From NCBI GenBank assembly GCA_965197575.1, contig OZ240214.1:2728001-2792000 (forward strand): a stretch of 64,000 nt of DNA. The letters are read 5' to 3'. Below are positions 20,601-26,655 of the stretch, piece by piece. The stretch comes from VXOI01 sp965197575 (GTDB taxonomy: Bacteria; Chloroflexota; Dehalococcoidia; Lucifugimonadales; UBA3495). The notes under the pieces were generated by a model, which was given only the letters and a program-made list of their open reading frames with translations, searched no databases and was not told the origin of the DNA. The translations under genes were made by a program, and so were the position numbers. Position 1 is the stretch's first letter. The number at the start of each line of letters is the position of its first letter.

Positions 20601-21359
20601 GACGACGCCGACATATCGGGAGCGACCAACGCCACCTACACCCTGGTGGCTGCCGACGAGGGCAAGGCCATCAAGGTGGAGGTCACCTTCACCGACGACG
20701 CCGACAACGAGGAGACGCTGACCAGCGCGGCCACGGATGTGGTGGCGGCACAGCCCACACCCAACACTCCTGCCACGGGAGCTCCCACTATCGACGGCAC
20801 GGCCCAGGTGGGCGAGACGCTGACGGCGAACACATCTGGGATCGCCGACGCGGACGGGCTTAGCGATGTCCAGTACGAGTACCAGTGGCTTGCCGACGAC
20901 GCTGCAATCGCAGGCGCTACCAGCTCCACCTATACGGTGGCAGCGGCGGACGAAGGCAAGGCTATCAAGGTGGAGGTCACCTTCAGAGACGACGCGGGCA
21001 ACGGTGAGACGCTGACCAGCGAGGCGACGGACGCTGTGGCGGCTGCGGAACCCTCGGAGCCGCCGTCCAAGCCCAGGGGCCTCGAAGCCACGTCAACCCA
21101 CGACTCGGTGACCCTCACCTGGAATGACCCCGATGACGACAGCATCACCGGCTACGTGATACTGCGCCGCGTCCGCGTGAACAATCAAGGCGGCGACTTC
21201 AGTGTATTGGTGGCGAACACGGGCAGCGCCGCCACCACCTACACCGACAACGAGGTGGCGGCCAGCACCACCTACACCTACCGGATCAAGGCCATCAACG
21301 AGCACGGGGCCAGCGAGCGGTCCCGCTGGGTGCACATCGACACCCCGGCAGCCCCGTAG
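8637..21359 (+). CDS. Giant secreted Calx-beta-like / Ig-like / LRR / FnIII protein
   Basis: 4240 aa from ATG 8637, chosen because GGAGG (8626-8630) precedes it and the signal peptide (MRPAFGSSLLPLAVAALLGL.., cleavage near AFAQ, residue ~35) starts there. An in-frame TTG at 8607 is less likely. Most of the protein is tandem beta-sandwich repeats. Type 1 is Ig-like (G.P.VGE.LTADTSGI.DADG ... YQW.....I.GAT...Y...DVG..LKV...FTD). Type 2 is Calx-beta-like (V.EG.....T...V.L...P...VTV). Near residues ~3488-3585 is an FnIII, then a leucine-rich repeat block (~3597-3740), another FnIII (~3845-3938), two more Ig-like repeats and a last FnIII (~4141-4240). Acidic DDD loops suggest calcium binding (inference). 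No anchor motif. Likely an adhesin or extracellular matrix protein. Confidence 0.85.
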   Translation: MRPAFGSSLLPLAVAALLGLAVTVFAFQAWPAFAQSTGVAITGTPKFGEILTADTSAIDAGDYGGVAGSSPTFTYQWVRSKGGTDTDIPSATSLAYRVTHDDFRHQVKVKVSFTVGSTDYTETSEAVGPVLGTLSQPDTPYTAPSNALWSATIGVGSSGNYIGYNNQAANMFGSLSQESVLLDRKIQGIIGHNNGLFITFREPATEYPGWERWTLHVNDDIELPLTEMTSGTAPTSPFYLVLQDGDYQEVWADGSRHTVYITTPGTRATGAPSISGTVRVNRTLTVDTSAISDADGLASSTYIYQWFQVVDGENVAIGAANAATYRVRGTDVGKRLKVGVLFLDDEGNTEVLSSASTVVVPGPPAITTITVDTSPPVTRHFNGVDYYATGNEIGLTVNFTKDVSVTGSPQLEFFIGSDSKIADYDSGASAGRALKFKYTVEPGDQGAVNVRSAPVMLSTGDAITGDGAPANLYFLGLLPMDQLVLGIPFITALAFTSDAGGNGTYGRRDGLDLTVTYSEDVTVSDGNNLTMELDLDGTPRTAAYASGTGTSRLVFRYIVSLDDADADGPGVSADAMSRGGTIQGTGTGTPTASRRHSVLAAQPAHKVDGGLPSVTPQEPAFEAPGDALASARLTVGTPAGLADSPGYWATASHTAGSLDPTTILTRTVKAIAPVDSNGAFRFQLDGSSAPSGYQSWTLNIDEGLQFKFADGAVSTPSEGWTMTWSDRDYSEIWNDGEAFTLYITVPAVTIAPVTTPVEEGDAAQFTVSRAGTNTAGELRVGVSVSETGAMLTGGQASQTVTVPDGQADTTFSLTTVEDQIEEPDSVVTATLQAGAGYILGSPSAATVTVENDDGKTIQLDPSALTVPESGSATYTVELGVAPQEVSGSSAVTVTVASSDSALSVSPTTLNFDATNWNTAVTVTVRVGSDSNAVDETYTVTHTASGADYGSVARSIEVTVEDDDENRPAYIRTGSSLPIDDVSQVGETVTADFRRGAIADPDGLVRNWPFEVQWVRVTDDNTEINIPGARGHCAATGLSNCLELFYDVQADDGGHRIGYRILFEDRLGNPESVRSDLTSTIVDPVRLISAALLSDPTITRLSDGEALFLPGDTLRFEATVNRPVTVTGTPDLVFRVGIGATSHFYYAPFVSIDPAGTTLTFEGTAPDNKSGPVGIFQAVFEDDLVRLRSGEAITDRDDPDVDIDPIAYLGPGEFAHSVDHRPFIVAMSITSEPGADQTYRIDDTIRWETTWSIPVTVSGSPNLKVNIGDRVDDAAYADGSRTNTLAFEYEVQAGDDDSDGVSAAFADIDGGSLTSTARSSVTAYRGYGLRSPQAAHRVDGGPVEETEEPTPIEDQQGLVWHATMTVGDDVGFKGYYTGQGTDFGSLSDDALTDDATIFWMLAESDGTFQIRGTPRSSRPGEAPHWTLQVGDDLWPVVGNMSETGSEWRITWTGTTYYDDWDEGDEVELSMFLPLVSVEAVSEGGEVEEGDPAMFRVTRTGSPARAMPVRLSVSGEPAAVLQNPPTVVTISAGQTTADFSVPTADDRRPGQGGVITVSVLNSADNAASGAAYQANRDAQTASVAVTDDDSADIVLSKTALAVVEGAAAQTYTVSLASEPAANVNVTITGHAGSDLTVSPASLTFTTADYSAGQTVAITAGIDSNDVNERFTLAHTASGSSDYAGATAALQVSVTDNNTAITDVSIVSDAGGNDIYGPRDAIDIRVTFKNAVDVTGIPQMGLEVAGETRQAGYFQGSGTSNLTFRYLVADDDDANGDGVDNDGVSIPTNSLTLNGGSITNNMVGALLGHDAVAASTSHKVDGTLITVAPLETPAALPAGTLWSGTLTIGEHEDSGTLGYLKPDVDPLSYGQLETAVMLAGQEVLSITSGASVANTSVKGLNFLISGATAPEGWQNWTLHIDDGLQLEFTDGTQGTNSVGWFTSWSGNYDELWNVGERFTAYVAVPAVSIAPVAGAVDEGAPAQFRLTRTGDTSSSLAVTVTTAETGATISGTAPTSFTIRSGQEEGILDVATADDGVIEDDSTITVTVAAGTGYVPGDPASAEVVVRSDDAAGITLSPASLTVNEESSASYTVVLDAQPSANVTVTITGQSGTDVSINPATPLTFTSSTWSTAQRVTVSAVDDSDFDNEEVTLLHTATGATEYASVTANLKVTVDDDDTENSLPTGVPTISPTTVPEVGATLTADPSGISDADGPTSPTFSYQWVRVSAANMETNISGATSVTYTVQAADVGSTLKVKASFTDGKNKVETVESAATAVVTVTQVTVNFGAAAYTAVEDGAAATVQVTLDKAPNRILNIAITATPGDDADTGDYSVSPTRAVFGVSDIAKEITVTATDDNIDDDNETVTLTFGTPLPDGVSAGGTVSAVVAITDDDEAAVLLSVDTLTVSEGGTGTVQVSLATEPSGPVSVVIAGFDGTDVSLTGSATLNFTTSTWNSRQTIVLSAAQDDDDNAEDDLVTLTFTATGGGYSGLSASLAVTVDDDETPNAPATGFPVIQGTPEVGEQLTVDISTIADADGLPNASAFAYQWIRVASDATETTIPSATGSTYTPTPDDVGAALKVQVSFTDNGGTGEALTGEPTADSVVVAQVTVVFDAPSYPVEEGATVTITVNLDKDPHRELTLLLTATPGGDADTADYETPPGEIVFAAGETSKELTITAIDDAVDESGETLTLGFGTPPEGVTVGATAETVVRFGDDDSRGILLTPDELAVTEGGAAATYTVQLTSQPTSGVTLTVAVEQPIIGLDLPVSVSPSRLSFNASNWDSEQTVRVTATNDSDADNESTTINHTTAGGDYDGVTESLPVTVDDDETPNNPAEGQVTITGDLEVGESLTADTSGITDADGLTGVSYNYQWIREMGGTETEIPGANAFSYRLTDADAAHHILVRVSFIDDAGNAETLTSEPTLRIGVVPVAVSFGRSAYEVDEGETVTIEVGLDQDPERTVTIPLTTTHGGDATGDDYTAPAEIVFSAGQTSLELTITAIDDQVAETDETLTLTFGQLPEGVALGATAEAVVRFGDDDGRGIMISPESLTLIEGGSSHSYTVQLLSQPTGTVTVRVDVEVPSGGSDVRPPVTVNPATLLFSTSDWNSAKTVRVSPTHDEDAFDAAATLNHTASGGGYGNETASLRVTVTDDDAPVTPGTGRIELSVTTISIEEEKNKTYTVTLASEPVSRVTVRITGQGGTGLSVSPEEFEFVVSNWDREQRVRLYFNHDQDKEDHTVRLTHTAYGREDYEGVTARLTVAVTDDDPHGTLIPLPQVSIDAKDADSGSVTEGDDVVFTLTRTGDRTEALTVSVEVGETGRMIRGSRPSRITFEQGSGTAVLTVNTDDDSRDEVSSVISVTVLDGRDYQPGRPAQGSVTVADNDSADSGTSDGGVPVVRGTPRVGEELLADMSRVYDADGLPDDGEFRYTWLLALTEEDVKEVTNHSGRYTPVVEDIGRTVAVQVSYTDNAGNDEERASSATRAVRATTSGAPGIQPSYFYAEPGYQEVTLSWSAPESDGGSGISRYQYRQRTASAGYGSWRNASYSEGQGYQSTVTGLRNGTEYRFQIRAVNSVGAGPESPEVYATPADGGICDRTAQVKGRILARLKLLHKYEGNCLGVEEDHLARLTLLDIADTGITSIKPGDFAGLTKVTRLDLSFNSLTSLPDGVFEGLTALEELELANNQLRNIEAGAFEGLQELKKLRLLKNELSSFPFDELEQLPELTSLSISGNPGFRKGIQVSADRLEVTAGGSAEYRVRLFRPDAGSVSVTEDADGVTISPNRRTFTKENWFRSQVFTVTVGADAGAGEVVLTHTTSGLNPGSDPLPEVTVVVTTNPDRAASGKADPPPPPKNLRAVRGKAAVELTWDAPGDAMVIGYRIDRRSSGEGRSEEQTLVEDTGSADTGYTDKSAKSGVEYEYRVSARTEDGLGEASEWVSAGREPQPNNPATNAPAITGTAKVGETLEADTSGISDADGLSNVQYEYQWLADDADISGATNATYTLVAADEGKAIKVEVTFTDDADNEETLTSAATDVVAAQPTPNTPATGAPTIDGTAQVGETLTANTSGIADADGLSDVQYEYQWLADDAAIAGATSSTYTVAAADEGKAIKVEVTFRDDAGNGETLTSEATDAVAAAEPSEPPSKPRGLEATSTHDSVTLTWNDPDDDSITGYVILRRVRVNNQGGDFSVLVANTGSAATTYTDNEVAASTTYTYRIKAINEHGASERSRWVHIDTPAAP
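19430..19860 (+). other. Leucine-rich repeat block inside the giant protein
   Basis: Codons ~3597-3740 encode about five LRRs (L..LDIADTGITSI.PGDF.GLTKVTRLDLSFNSLTSLPDGVF.GL..LEELELANNQL...). The repeats have the 24-residue spacing of bacterial extracellular LRRs and a capped N-terminal region with Cys. They sit between FnIII domains and form the only non-beta-sandwich segment, so they may be the ligand-binding site. Confidence 0.8.
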
Positions 21360-21690
21360 CAGGTATTGGGGGCTGTGCCGACGAGGAGCCATCTGCGCCG
21401 GAGACGGCCGGCGGTTGTCCAGCGACTCGGCACTCACCGTCAGCGGTAGGGGCCAATAGAGGGCAACGAAAAAAGCGAGCACCTTAGCATGGACGGGTGA
21501 GGCAAGCGTCCCGACGGGGTACCGGACACCTCGCGCAGTGAGACGGGCGAGGAAAGGGGATGCCTGCCCTCATGTTGGCCCAGACCTGTGATTCGGCCAC
21601 CTGTTCAGGGAGCAGGGAGGCTGCCGTGCGACGAAGGCTTGCGAGAGTCCACTATCGCCGGGAGCCGCAACCGCAGGCTCTCGTTGATGC
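21360..21690. repeat. Post-FnIII repeat 2
   Basis: Third copy of the out-of-frame tail (GAICAGDGRRLSSDSALTVS, ending at TAG about 21457-21459), then the segment shared with 5553-5760, including the CACCTGTTCAGGGAGCAGGG stretch and the antisense kinase relic (minus strand, ..INESLRLRLPAIVDSRKPSS..). The two copies share the same truncation, so they were duplicated as relics together with the FnIII end. Confidence 0.7.
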
Positions 21691-21714
21691 ACAGGCTCGG
21701 GTCGATTCCGGTAG

Positions 21715-22336
21715 GGGGCTGGATCGTACGCTAAGGGAAATGGCGCCGGTTGAGTGTGCGGTAGACGGTTGGTCTTGAGACGGAGAAGAGCTCGGCGAGA
21801 TCGCTGATGGAATACTCGCCCGTGGCATGCATGCGGCAGAGTTCCCGCTGCTGTCTGTCGGAGAGTTTGGGCTGCTTGCCGCGCAATTTCCCTTTGGCGC
21901 GGGCGATGGCCATGCCCTCGCGGGTGCGCATGCGGATGAGATCGGCCTCGAACCCGGCGAAGGTGGCGAGGATATTGAAGAACATCTTTCCCATGGGATC
22001 GCCCGGGTCGTAGAGCGCCCGGCCGAGGGCCAGTTTCACGCCTCGTTCCCGAAGCCGGTCGGCGATGGCGCGGGCATCCGGGACGGTCCTTGCCAGCCGG
22101 TCGAGTTTCGGCACGACCAGCGTGTCCCCTTCGCGCAGGGCGGCGAGGGCCAGCACTACCGCATGGCCGGGCTCAACCTGCTCGCCGCCATCGTCATCCA
22201 CTGGAATCCGTCCATCTCGGCTAAGCGGTCAGACAGCGGAAACACGCGGGGCTGACAGTCGAGCCCGACATCCTGCTCACCGGCGAATACCGGTGGTCAA
22301 AACGCCGATAACTGCCTTAGCGTACGATTCTGCCCC
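21715..22336. mobile_element. Tn3-family-like mini-element carrying only a resolvase
   Basis: 22-bp inverted repeats at 21715-21736 and 22315-22336 share GGGGC, then ATCGTACGCTAAGG, with 20 of 22 positions matching. Ends with GGGG at the tip and an inner ACGCTAAG-type motif are typical of Tn3-family inverted repeats (established knowledge). The 622-bp interval holds only a truncated serine recombinase; the transposase is absent. No clear 5-bp target duplication is visible, and the right end abuts a disrupted HNH-like relic. Confidence 0.65.
21731..22201 (-). pseudogene. 5'-truncated serine recombinase (resolvase/invertase)
   Basis: 156 codons. LREGDTLVVPKLDRLART, then FFNILATFAGFEADLIRMRT and a C-terminal Hin-like helix-turn-helix (..YSISDLAELFSVSRPTVYRTL), are typical of Tn3-type resolvases and DNA invertases. 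The first ~45-50 residues of the family, including the YARVS segment with the catalytic Ser, are missing, and an upstream in-frame stop precedes the remnant. It lies wholly within the mini-element 21715-22336. Probably inactive, although the DNA-binding half could still fold. Confidence 0.75.
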
Positions 22337-22500
22337 ATGCCGGAGTCGACCCCCTCGTGGCGGATGTCCTGGTAGTCTTTGTCGCAATCCTGCCAGTACT
22401 TCCAGTCGCCCCGGTTGTATTCAGGGATGTCCGCCACGATGGGGGCGACGGTGACCGCCAAGGTCGTCGTGCTCGGGGGCGCCGCCCCTGTCGGGACCGG
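22331..22500 (-). pseudogene. Relic of an HNH (DUF1524/GmrSD-type) nuclease-like protein
   Basis: One minus-strand frame, without a start, reads ..VAPIVADIPEYNRGDWKYWQ and DCDKDYQDIRHE. The pattern YxRxDW..W.D.D.D.....R.E resembles the first conserved block of secreted HNH proteins of the DUF1524 group. The reading frame is cut at 22336 by the inverted repeat of the mini-element, and the catalytic His-Asn-His half is not found in the window. The assignment is from motif memory only. Confidence 0.45.
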
Positions 22501-22503
22501 TAA

Positions 22504-22538
22504 AGAAAGGGCGGGACATCACGGCCCGCCCTCTGGCG
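22504..22538 (-). terminator. Rho-independent terminator of the lipoprotein gene
   Basis: On the minus strand the sequence reads GGGCGGGCCGTGATGTCCCGCCC followed by TTTCTTT: a 7-bp GC stem plus a T-rich run about 10-20 bases after the lipoprotein stop codon. Confidence 0.75.
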
Positions 22539-22546
22539 TCTGGTGT

Positions 22547-23416
22547 CTATGGAGTTTGTTCACCCGGGGGCGCCGCCGTTGTCGGGGCCGGTGTGGATGT
22601 GGAGACAGGAGTGGGCGCTTCCACGGGCGCCTGGCGGGGTGCCGCCCCCCTGTCCAGTCCGCAGTCCGCCCCGGCCTGGGCGAAGTCGGTGAGGTCCCCC
22701 TCCCCCGCAGCTATCATTGCCTCTGCCATCTCGCCCGGCCCGCCCAGTTGCTCCAAGAGGCACTGCATCCCCTCCCGTTCGTCCGTTGGCATTCCCATCA
22801 TTGGCGCGGCCGCGTCCCACTCCTCATCGTTCAGGCACGCTATCGTTACAGAGAGCGCCGCCATGCTCCCGGCCATGGCCCTCCCCGGGTCGCCCTCTAT
22901 ACCTGAGGTCATGACCGCCTTTGGGTCGATGACTGCGAACCCAGCCCGGACGCAGTCGGACGTGTCCTGGCTGAGCGGCCCTGGACCAGGTACGAACCCG
23001 GCGAGAAAGATTCTTGCCACGGTCTCGTCTTCGAGACACCCGATGAGCTTGGCCTGTTCTTCCCGGGATGCCGGGCCTTGCCCTGTGAACGACCGGGCCA
23101 GTTTCTCGGGGTCATTGCCGATACACGCCAGTTCGGTATCAGATAGCTCGGAGAGCAGAGCAACGGAGTCCATTGCCTGAAGGGGAGCGAGTACCCCCAG
23201 GGTCACCGGAGTTGCTGTTTGTTCGGGCGCCGTGGTCGCGGTTGGCGTCGGCTTGGGCGCCGTCGTTACCGTGGCCATCGGCAACGGAGTGGCGGTGAAC
23301 GTTTCCGCCGGTGCCGGAGCGGTGGTAGCAGTGGGTGCCCTCGTTGGATCTCCGCCTGAACATGCCATGAGGGCTGCTATCGCGACTAGGACTGTAACCA
23401 CGAGGAGTTTCGACAT
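22547..23416 (-). CDS. Thr/Pro-rich lipoprotein of unknown function
   Basis: 289 aa. A lipoprotein signal with lipobox LMAC (Cys at ~19) is followed by a Thr/Ala/Pro-rich linker (~20-70). A helical domain (~75-250) has paired Cys (..LACIGND.., ..IGCLED.., ..SDCVRAG.., ..IACLND.., ..MQCLLEQ.., ..ADCGLD..), suggesting several disulphides. A second Pro/Thr-rich tail ends the protein. AAAGGAGGG 6-7 bases before ATG fixes the start. It diverges from the sensor kinase at 23644 across 227 bp. No family recognised; surface-anchored, acting outside the membrane. Confidence 0.75.
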   Translation of the reverse strand: MSKLLVVTVLVAIAALMACSGGDPTRAPTATTAPAPAETFTATPLPMATVTTAPKPTPTATTAPEQTATPVTLGVLAPLQAMDSVALLSELSDTELACIGNDPEKLARSFTGQGPASREEQAKLIGCLEDETVARIFLAGFVPGPGPLSQDTSDCVRAGFAVIDPKAVMTSGIEGDPGRAMAGSMAALSVTIACLNDEEWDAAAPMMGMPTDEREGMQCLLEQLGGPGEMAEAMIAAGEGDLTDFAQAGADCGLDRGAAPRQAPVEAPTPVSTSTPAPTTAAPPGEQTP

Positions 23417-23643
23417 TTGGTCCCTCCTTTGATGAGTGCATGGCTAGTATTACGGTAGCCTTTAATATCTGCCAGAGAAATAACGATTAAGGCAGTGCGT
23501 ATAGCAATGCTGTGACAGAATTGACGCAGGTGGATACAATGCCACCGATATGAGTGAGGAGACCTTTGAGAGACCGGTGCATCCGGCCAGGCCGCGACGG
23601 AACGGAATCCCGCTTGCGTCACTGCGAAATAGGAGGTTAGAGC
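23417..23643. promoter_or_regulatory. Divergent intergenic region between lipoprotein and kinase
   Basis: 227 bp, noticeably AT-richer than its neighbours, presumably holding both promoters. AGGAGG at 23631-23636 lies 7 bases before the TTG start at 23644. No operator-like palindrome was recognised. Confidence 0.4.
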
Positions 23644-26022
23644 TTGAAGATAGAGGACCGGCCCGGCCTTGAGCTGCGGGCATTGCGGGAGCGTCTCACC
23701 AAGTTGAGTGAGGCCAGCCTCCGTATCAACGAGAACCTGGACTTCGACAGCGTCCTGCAGGACGTCGTGGACAGCGCGCGCAACATTTCGGACGCACGGT
23801 ACGGTGGTATGACCGTCCTCAACGACGCGGGGAGATTTGAGCAGTTCGTTACCTCCGGCTTGACGGACGAGGAGCACCGGATTCTGGCGGAACTGCCTGA
23901 GAGCGTCCCTTTATTCGAGCACCTGAACGGAGTGAACGAACCACTCAGGATCAACAATCTCCCCGGGTATCTGAGGGCCCTTGAACTGTCCGGCTGGCGC
24001 CCACCGGTCGCGGTTACCTCATTTCTCGTGGCGCCGATCCGCAACGGTGGTGTACGCATGGGATCCCTGTACCTGACCAAGGGACAGGAGGGCCGGGAGT
24101 TCACCCGGGAAGATGAAGAAACGCTGGTCATGTTCGCCTCCCAGGCTGCCCTGGTGATCGCCAATGCGCGAAGGTACCGGGACGAGCAGCGGGCGCGGGC
24201 CGATCTGGAGGCCTTGATCAACACCTGTCCGGTGGGCGTCGTAGTATTCGACGCCAGGACGGGAGTGCCCGTGTCCCACAACCGCGAGACGCTGCGAATT
24301 GTCGAGGGTCTTCTGGACCCCGACCGGCCGCCTGAACAGATCATGGAAATTCTCAGCCTGCGGAGAATGGACGGTCGGGAGGTCTCCTTGGAGGAATCTC
24401 CCTTGGCGGACCGGCTCAGCGCCGGTCGAACAATTCGCGCCGAGGAGATCGTCATCCAAGGGCCCGACGGAAGGTCGGTCACCACGCTGGTCAACGCCAC
24501 GCCCATCTATTCCGAGGACGGCAGCGAAATGGAGTCAGTGGTCGTTACCCTGCAGGACATGACCCCCCTGGAGGAACTGGAAAGGCTTCGGGCGGAATTC
24601 CTGGGGATGGTGAGCCATGAGCTCCGCGCTCCGTTGACCTCGGTAAAGGGGTGCGCCGCCACCCTGCTCGACGATGCAGCGAACCTGAACGCAGCGGAAA
24701 TGCGCCAGTTTCACCGGATAATCAACGACCAGGCCGACCGAATGCGCAGGATGATCTCCGACCTGCTGGACGTGGCCCATATTGAGACGGGTACCCTGTC
24801 CGTCAGTCCTGAACCGTGCAGCGCCGCGGTCCTGATGGACCAGGCGAAGACCTCTTTTGTCAGTGGCGGGGGCGGGAACGACCTGCACATAGACCTGCCG
24901 CCGGACCTTCCCGCTGTCATGGCCGACAGGCAGCGAATCTCACAGGTCCTCAGCAATCTGCTCTCCAACGCGGCCAAGTACTCCGGGGAGTTCTCGATCA
25001 TCCGCCTGAGGGCCGAGCGGCAGGACCTGTACGTCCGATTCTCGGTCACCGACGAGGGAAGGGGAGTTGCCGCCGAGCGACTGCCCTACCTCTTCCGTAA
25101 GTACGTCAGAATCGAAGGAGACAGTGTCGGACGGCAGATCGAAGGGTCGGGCCTGGGTCTGGCCATCTGCAAGGGCATCGTCGAGGCCCACGGAGGGCGC
25201 ATATGGGCGGAGAGCGAAGGGCAGGGCCTAGGGACCCGATTCACTTTCACCCTGCCGGTGGCCGAACAGACCGAATTCGGCCAAGAGATCAGCCCGCACC
25301 GGCTCTCGGGCCGCCGGGGACAGGAAGTTGACGAGCATGCCCGCATCCTGGTGGTTGACGACGACCCGCAGACCCTGAGACACGTTCGGGACATCCTCTC
25401 CGGGACGGGCTACGCTCCTGTAGTTACCGCCGACCCGAACGCGGCCGTCCGGCTTGTGGAATCGGACAGACCGCAACTTGTGCTGCTGGACCTCGTGTTT
25501 CCGGATACCGATGGCCTCGAACTGATGCAGGACATTCTCGACATTGCGGATGTGCCGGTTATCTTTCTTACGGCTTATGGCAGGGACCAGAATATAGAGC
25601 GGGCCTTCGACATGGGCGCCGCCGATTACATGGTAAAGCCCTTCTCGCCCACTGAGCTGACCGCAAGAATCAAGGCGGCGCTGCGGAAGCACGCCGGATT
25701 GGATCACGACGAGACTCCGGAACCCTTCACCTTGGGCCACCTGACGGTCGACTATTTCCACCGGCGGGTTCATCTTGCTGGCCGGCAGGTTCATCTCACG
25801 CCCATCGAGTACGACCTGCTTCGAGTCCTTTCCGTAAGTTCGGGAAGGGCGCTTAGCCACGACCAGTTGCTCCGAAGGGTCTGGCACATAACGACAGCCG
25901 GCGACCCCCAGGTGGTCCGCACACACCTGCGCAGGCTCAGGCGCAAACTGGGGGACGACGCCGACAACCCAAAATACATCTTCACCGAGCCTGGGGTCGG
26001 CTACAGGATGCCGGAAGGCTGA
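23644..26022 (+). CDS. Hybrid GAF-PAS histidine kinase fused to REC and PhoB-type DNA-binding domain
   Basis: 792 aa, TTG start supported by AGGAGG 7 bases upstream. Domains: coiled N-terminus, GAF (~20-180), PAS (~188-312), HisKA with H325 in VSHELRAP, HATPase with N box LLSNAAKY (~437) and GLGLAICKGI, receiver (~565-680) with D616 in LLDLVF, and winged helix (~693-790, ending FTEPGVGYRM). Sensing, phosphotransfer and DNA binding sit on one chain, so a promoter could be controlled without a separate regulator (inference). No membrane segment, so it is probably a cytoplasmic sensor of a small ligand, redox or light via GAF/PAS. The only obvious adjacent target is the divergent lipoprotein. 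Relics of its N-terminus lie at 5690-5838 and 21600-21690. Confidence 0.9.
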   Translation: MKIEDRPGLELRALRERLTKLSEASLRINENLDFDSVLQDVVDSARNISDARYGGMTVLNDAGRFEQFVTSGLTDEEHRILAELPESVPLFEHLNGVNEPLRINNLPGYLRALELSGWRPPVAVTSFLVAPIRNGGVRMGSLYLTKGQEGREFTREDEETLVMFASQAALVIANARRYRDEQRARADLEALINTCPVGVVVFDARTGVPVSHNRETLRIVEGLLDPDRPPEQIMEILSLRRMDGREVSLEESPLADRLSAGRTIRAEEIVIQGPDGRSVTTLVNATPIYSEDGSEMESVVVTLQDMTPLEELERLRAEFLGMVSHELRAPLTSVKGCAATLLDDAANLNAAEMRQFHRIINDQADRMRRMISDLLDVAHIETGTLSVSPEPCSAAVLMDQAKTSFVSGGGGNDLHIDLPPDLPAVMADRQRISQVLSNLLSNAAKYSGEFSIIRLRAERQDLYVRFSVTDEGRGVAAERLPYLFRKYVRIEGDSVGRQIEGSGLGLAICKGIVEAHGGRIWAESEGQGLGTRFTFTLPVAEQTEFGQEISPHRLSGRRGQEVDEHARILVVDDDPQTLRHVRDILSGTGYAPVVTADPNAAVRLVESDRPQLVLLDLVFPDTDGLELMQDILDIADVPVIFLTAYGRDQNIERAFDMGAADYMVKPFSPTELTARIKAALRKHAGLDHDETPEPFTLGHLTVDYFHRRVHLAGRQVHLTPIEYDLLRVLSVSSGRALSHDQLLRRVWHITTAGDPQVVRTHLRRLRRKLGDDADNPKYIFTEPGVGYRMPEG

Positions 26023-26489
26023 TCTGCTGTTGATGTCCAGCGAAAGTGTCCGCCCGGTACTGCCAGGTGTACGTCTCGCTCAGCTTCTATTTCGCCCTCG
26101 TAAAGGGGGTCAAGCGGCTTCGCTCGGCCCGCGGCTGTCTCAGTCAGTAATTCTCGGTGGCCCCATCATGTGAATGAGACTTTTCGCCCACATCGTCGGC
26201 ACAGTCGCCGACATTGGTATTACAGAACCGGCAGTCCAGTCCCCTGACTGCTTCCCTGTGCTGCTGCCTGGGTGAGCGCGTCGTCGTGGCGATTACGGAG
26301 GTCTGCTGCGGCTATTGTCAGATTGCTGGCGAGTATTCGGCCGTCCGTACTACAGAGTGATTACGCGATCCTGTCACCGGTCGTCTTGTTGCCTCACCAG
26401 GCGATGTTACCGAAATTATAGCCGCTAATCCCTGTTCCTGCCAAAGCTGATTCGCCTCTGTAACGTTGTCCCACTGCAGGCTCATCGGA
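26023..26489. other. Gene-poor spacer downstream of the kinase
   Basis: No convincing gene. The distal part continues the decayed serine recombinase frame on the minus strand. No transposon ends were recognised before 26656. Confidence 0.4.
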
Positions 26490-26655
26490 AGCGGCGTAGA
26501 CCACAGCCCCTCGGCCCGCGACCGAGCGGTCTCTGATCGAGTTTCGCCACCACCACCCCCGGACGGTGCAGGCCCTCGATCACCTGCAGCCCGCAGGTCA
26601 GCCCCCTGGAGAGCCGGTCGATGTGGGTGGCCGCCAGCGTGTCCCCCGGGACCCC
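26490..26655 (-). pseudogene. Serine recombinase, 3' half, split by an IS4-family element
   Basis: Minus strand reads GDTLAATHIDRLSRGL..LQVIEGLHRPGV, the resolvase core following the catalytic Ser block, then shifts frame to WWRNSIRDRSVAGR, the usual continuation (E-WWR..IRERS.AG). About 30 codons are deleted at the shift, so the gene was already degraded. The 5' half lies at 27986-28185 beyond the IS. Removing the IS and one 11-bp duplication rejoins the halves in frame (..LVVPGVPGDTLAATHIDRL..). Confidence 0.7.
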
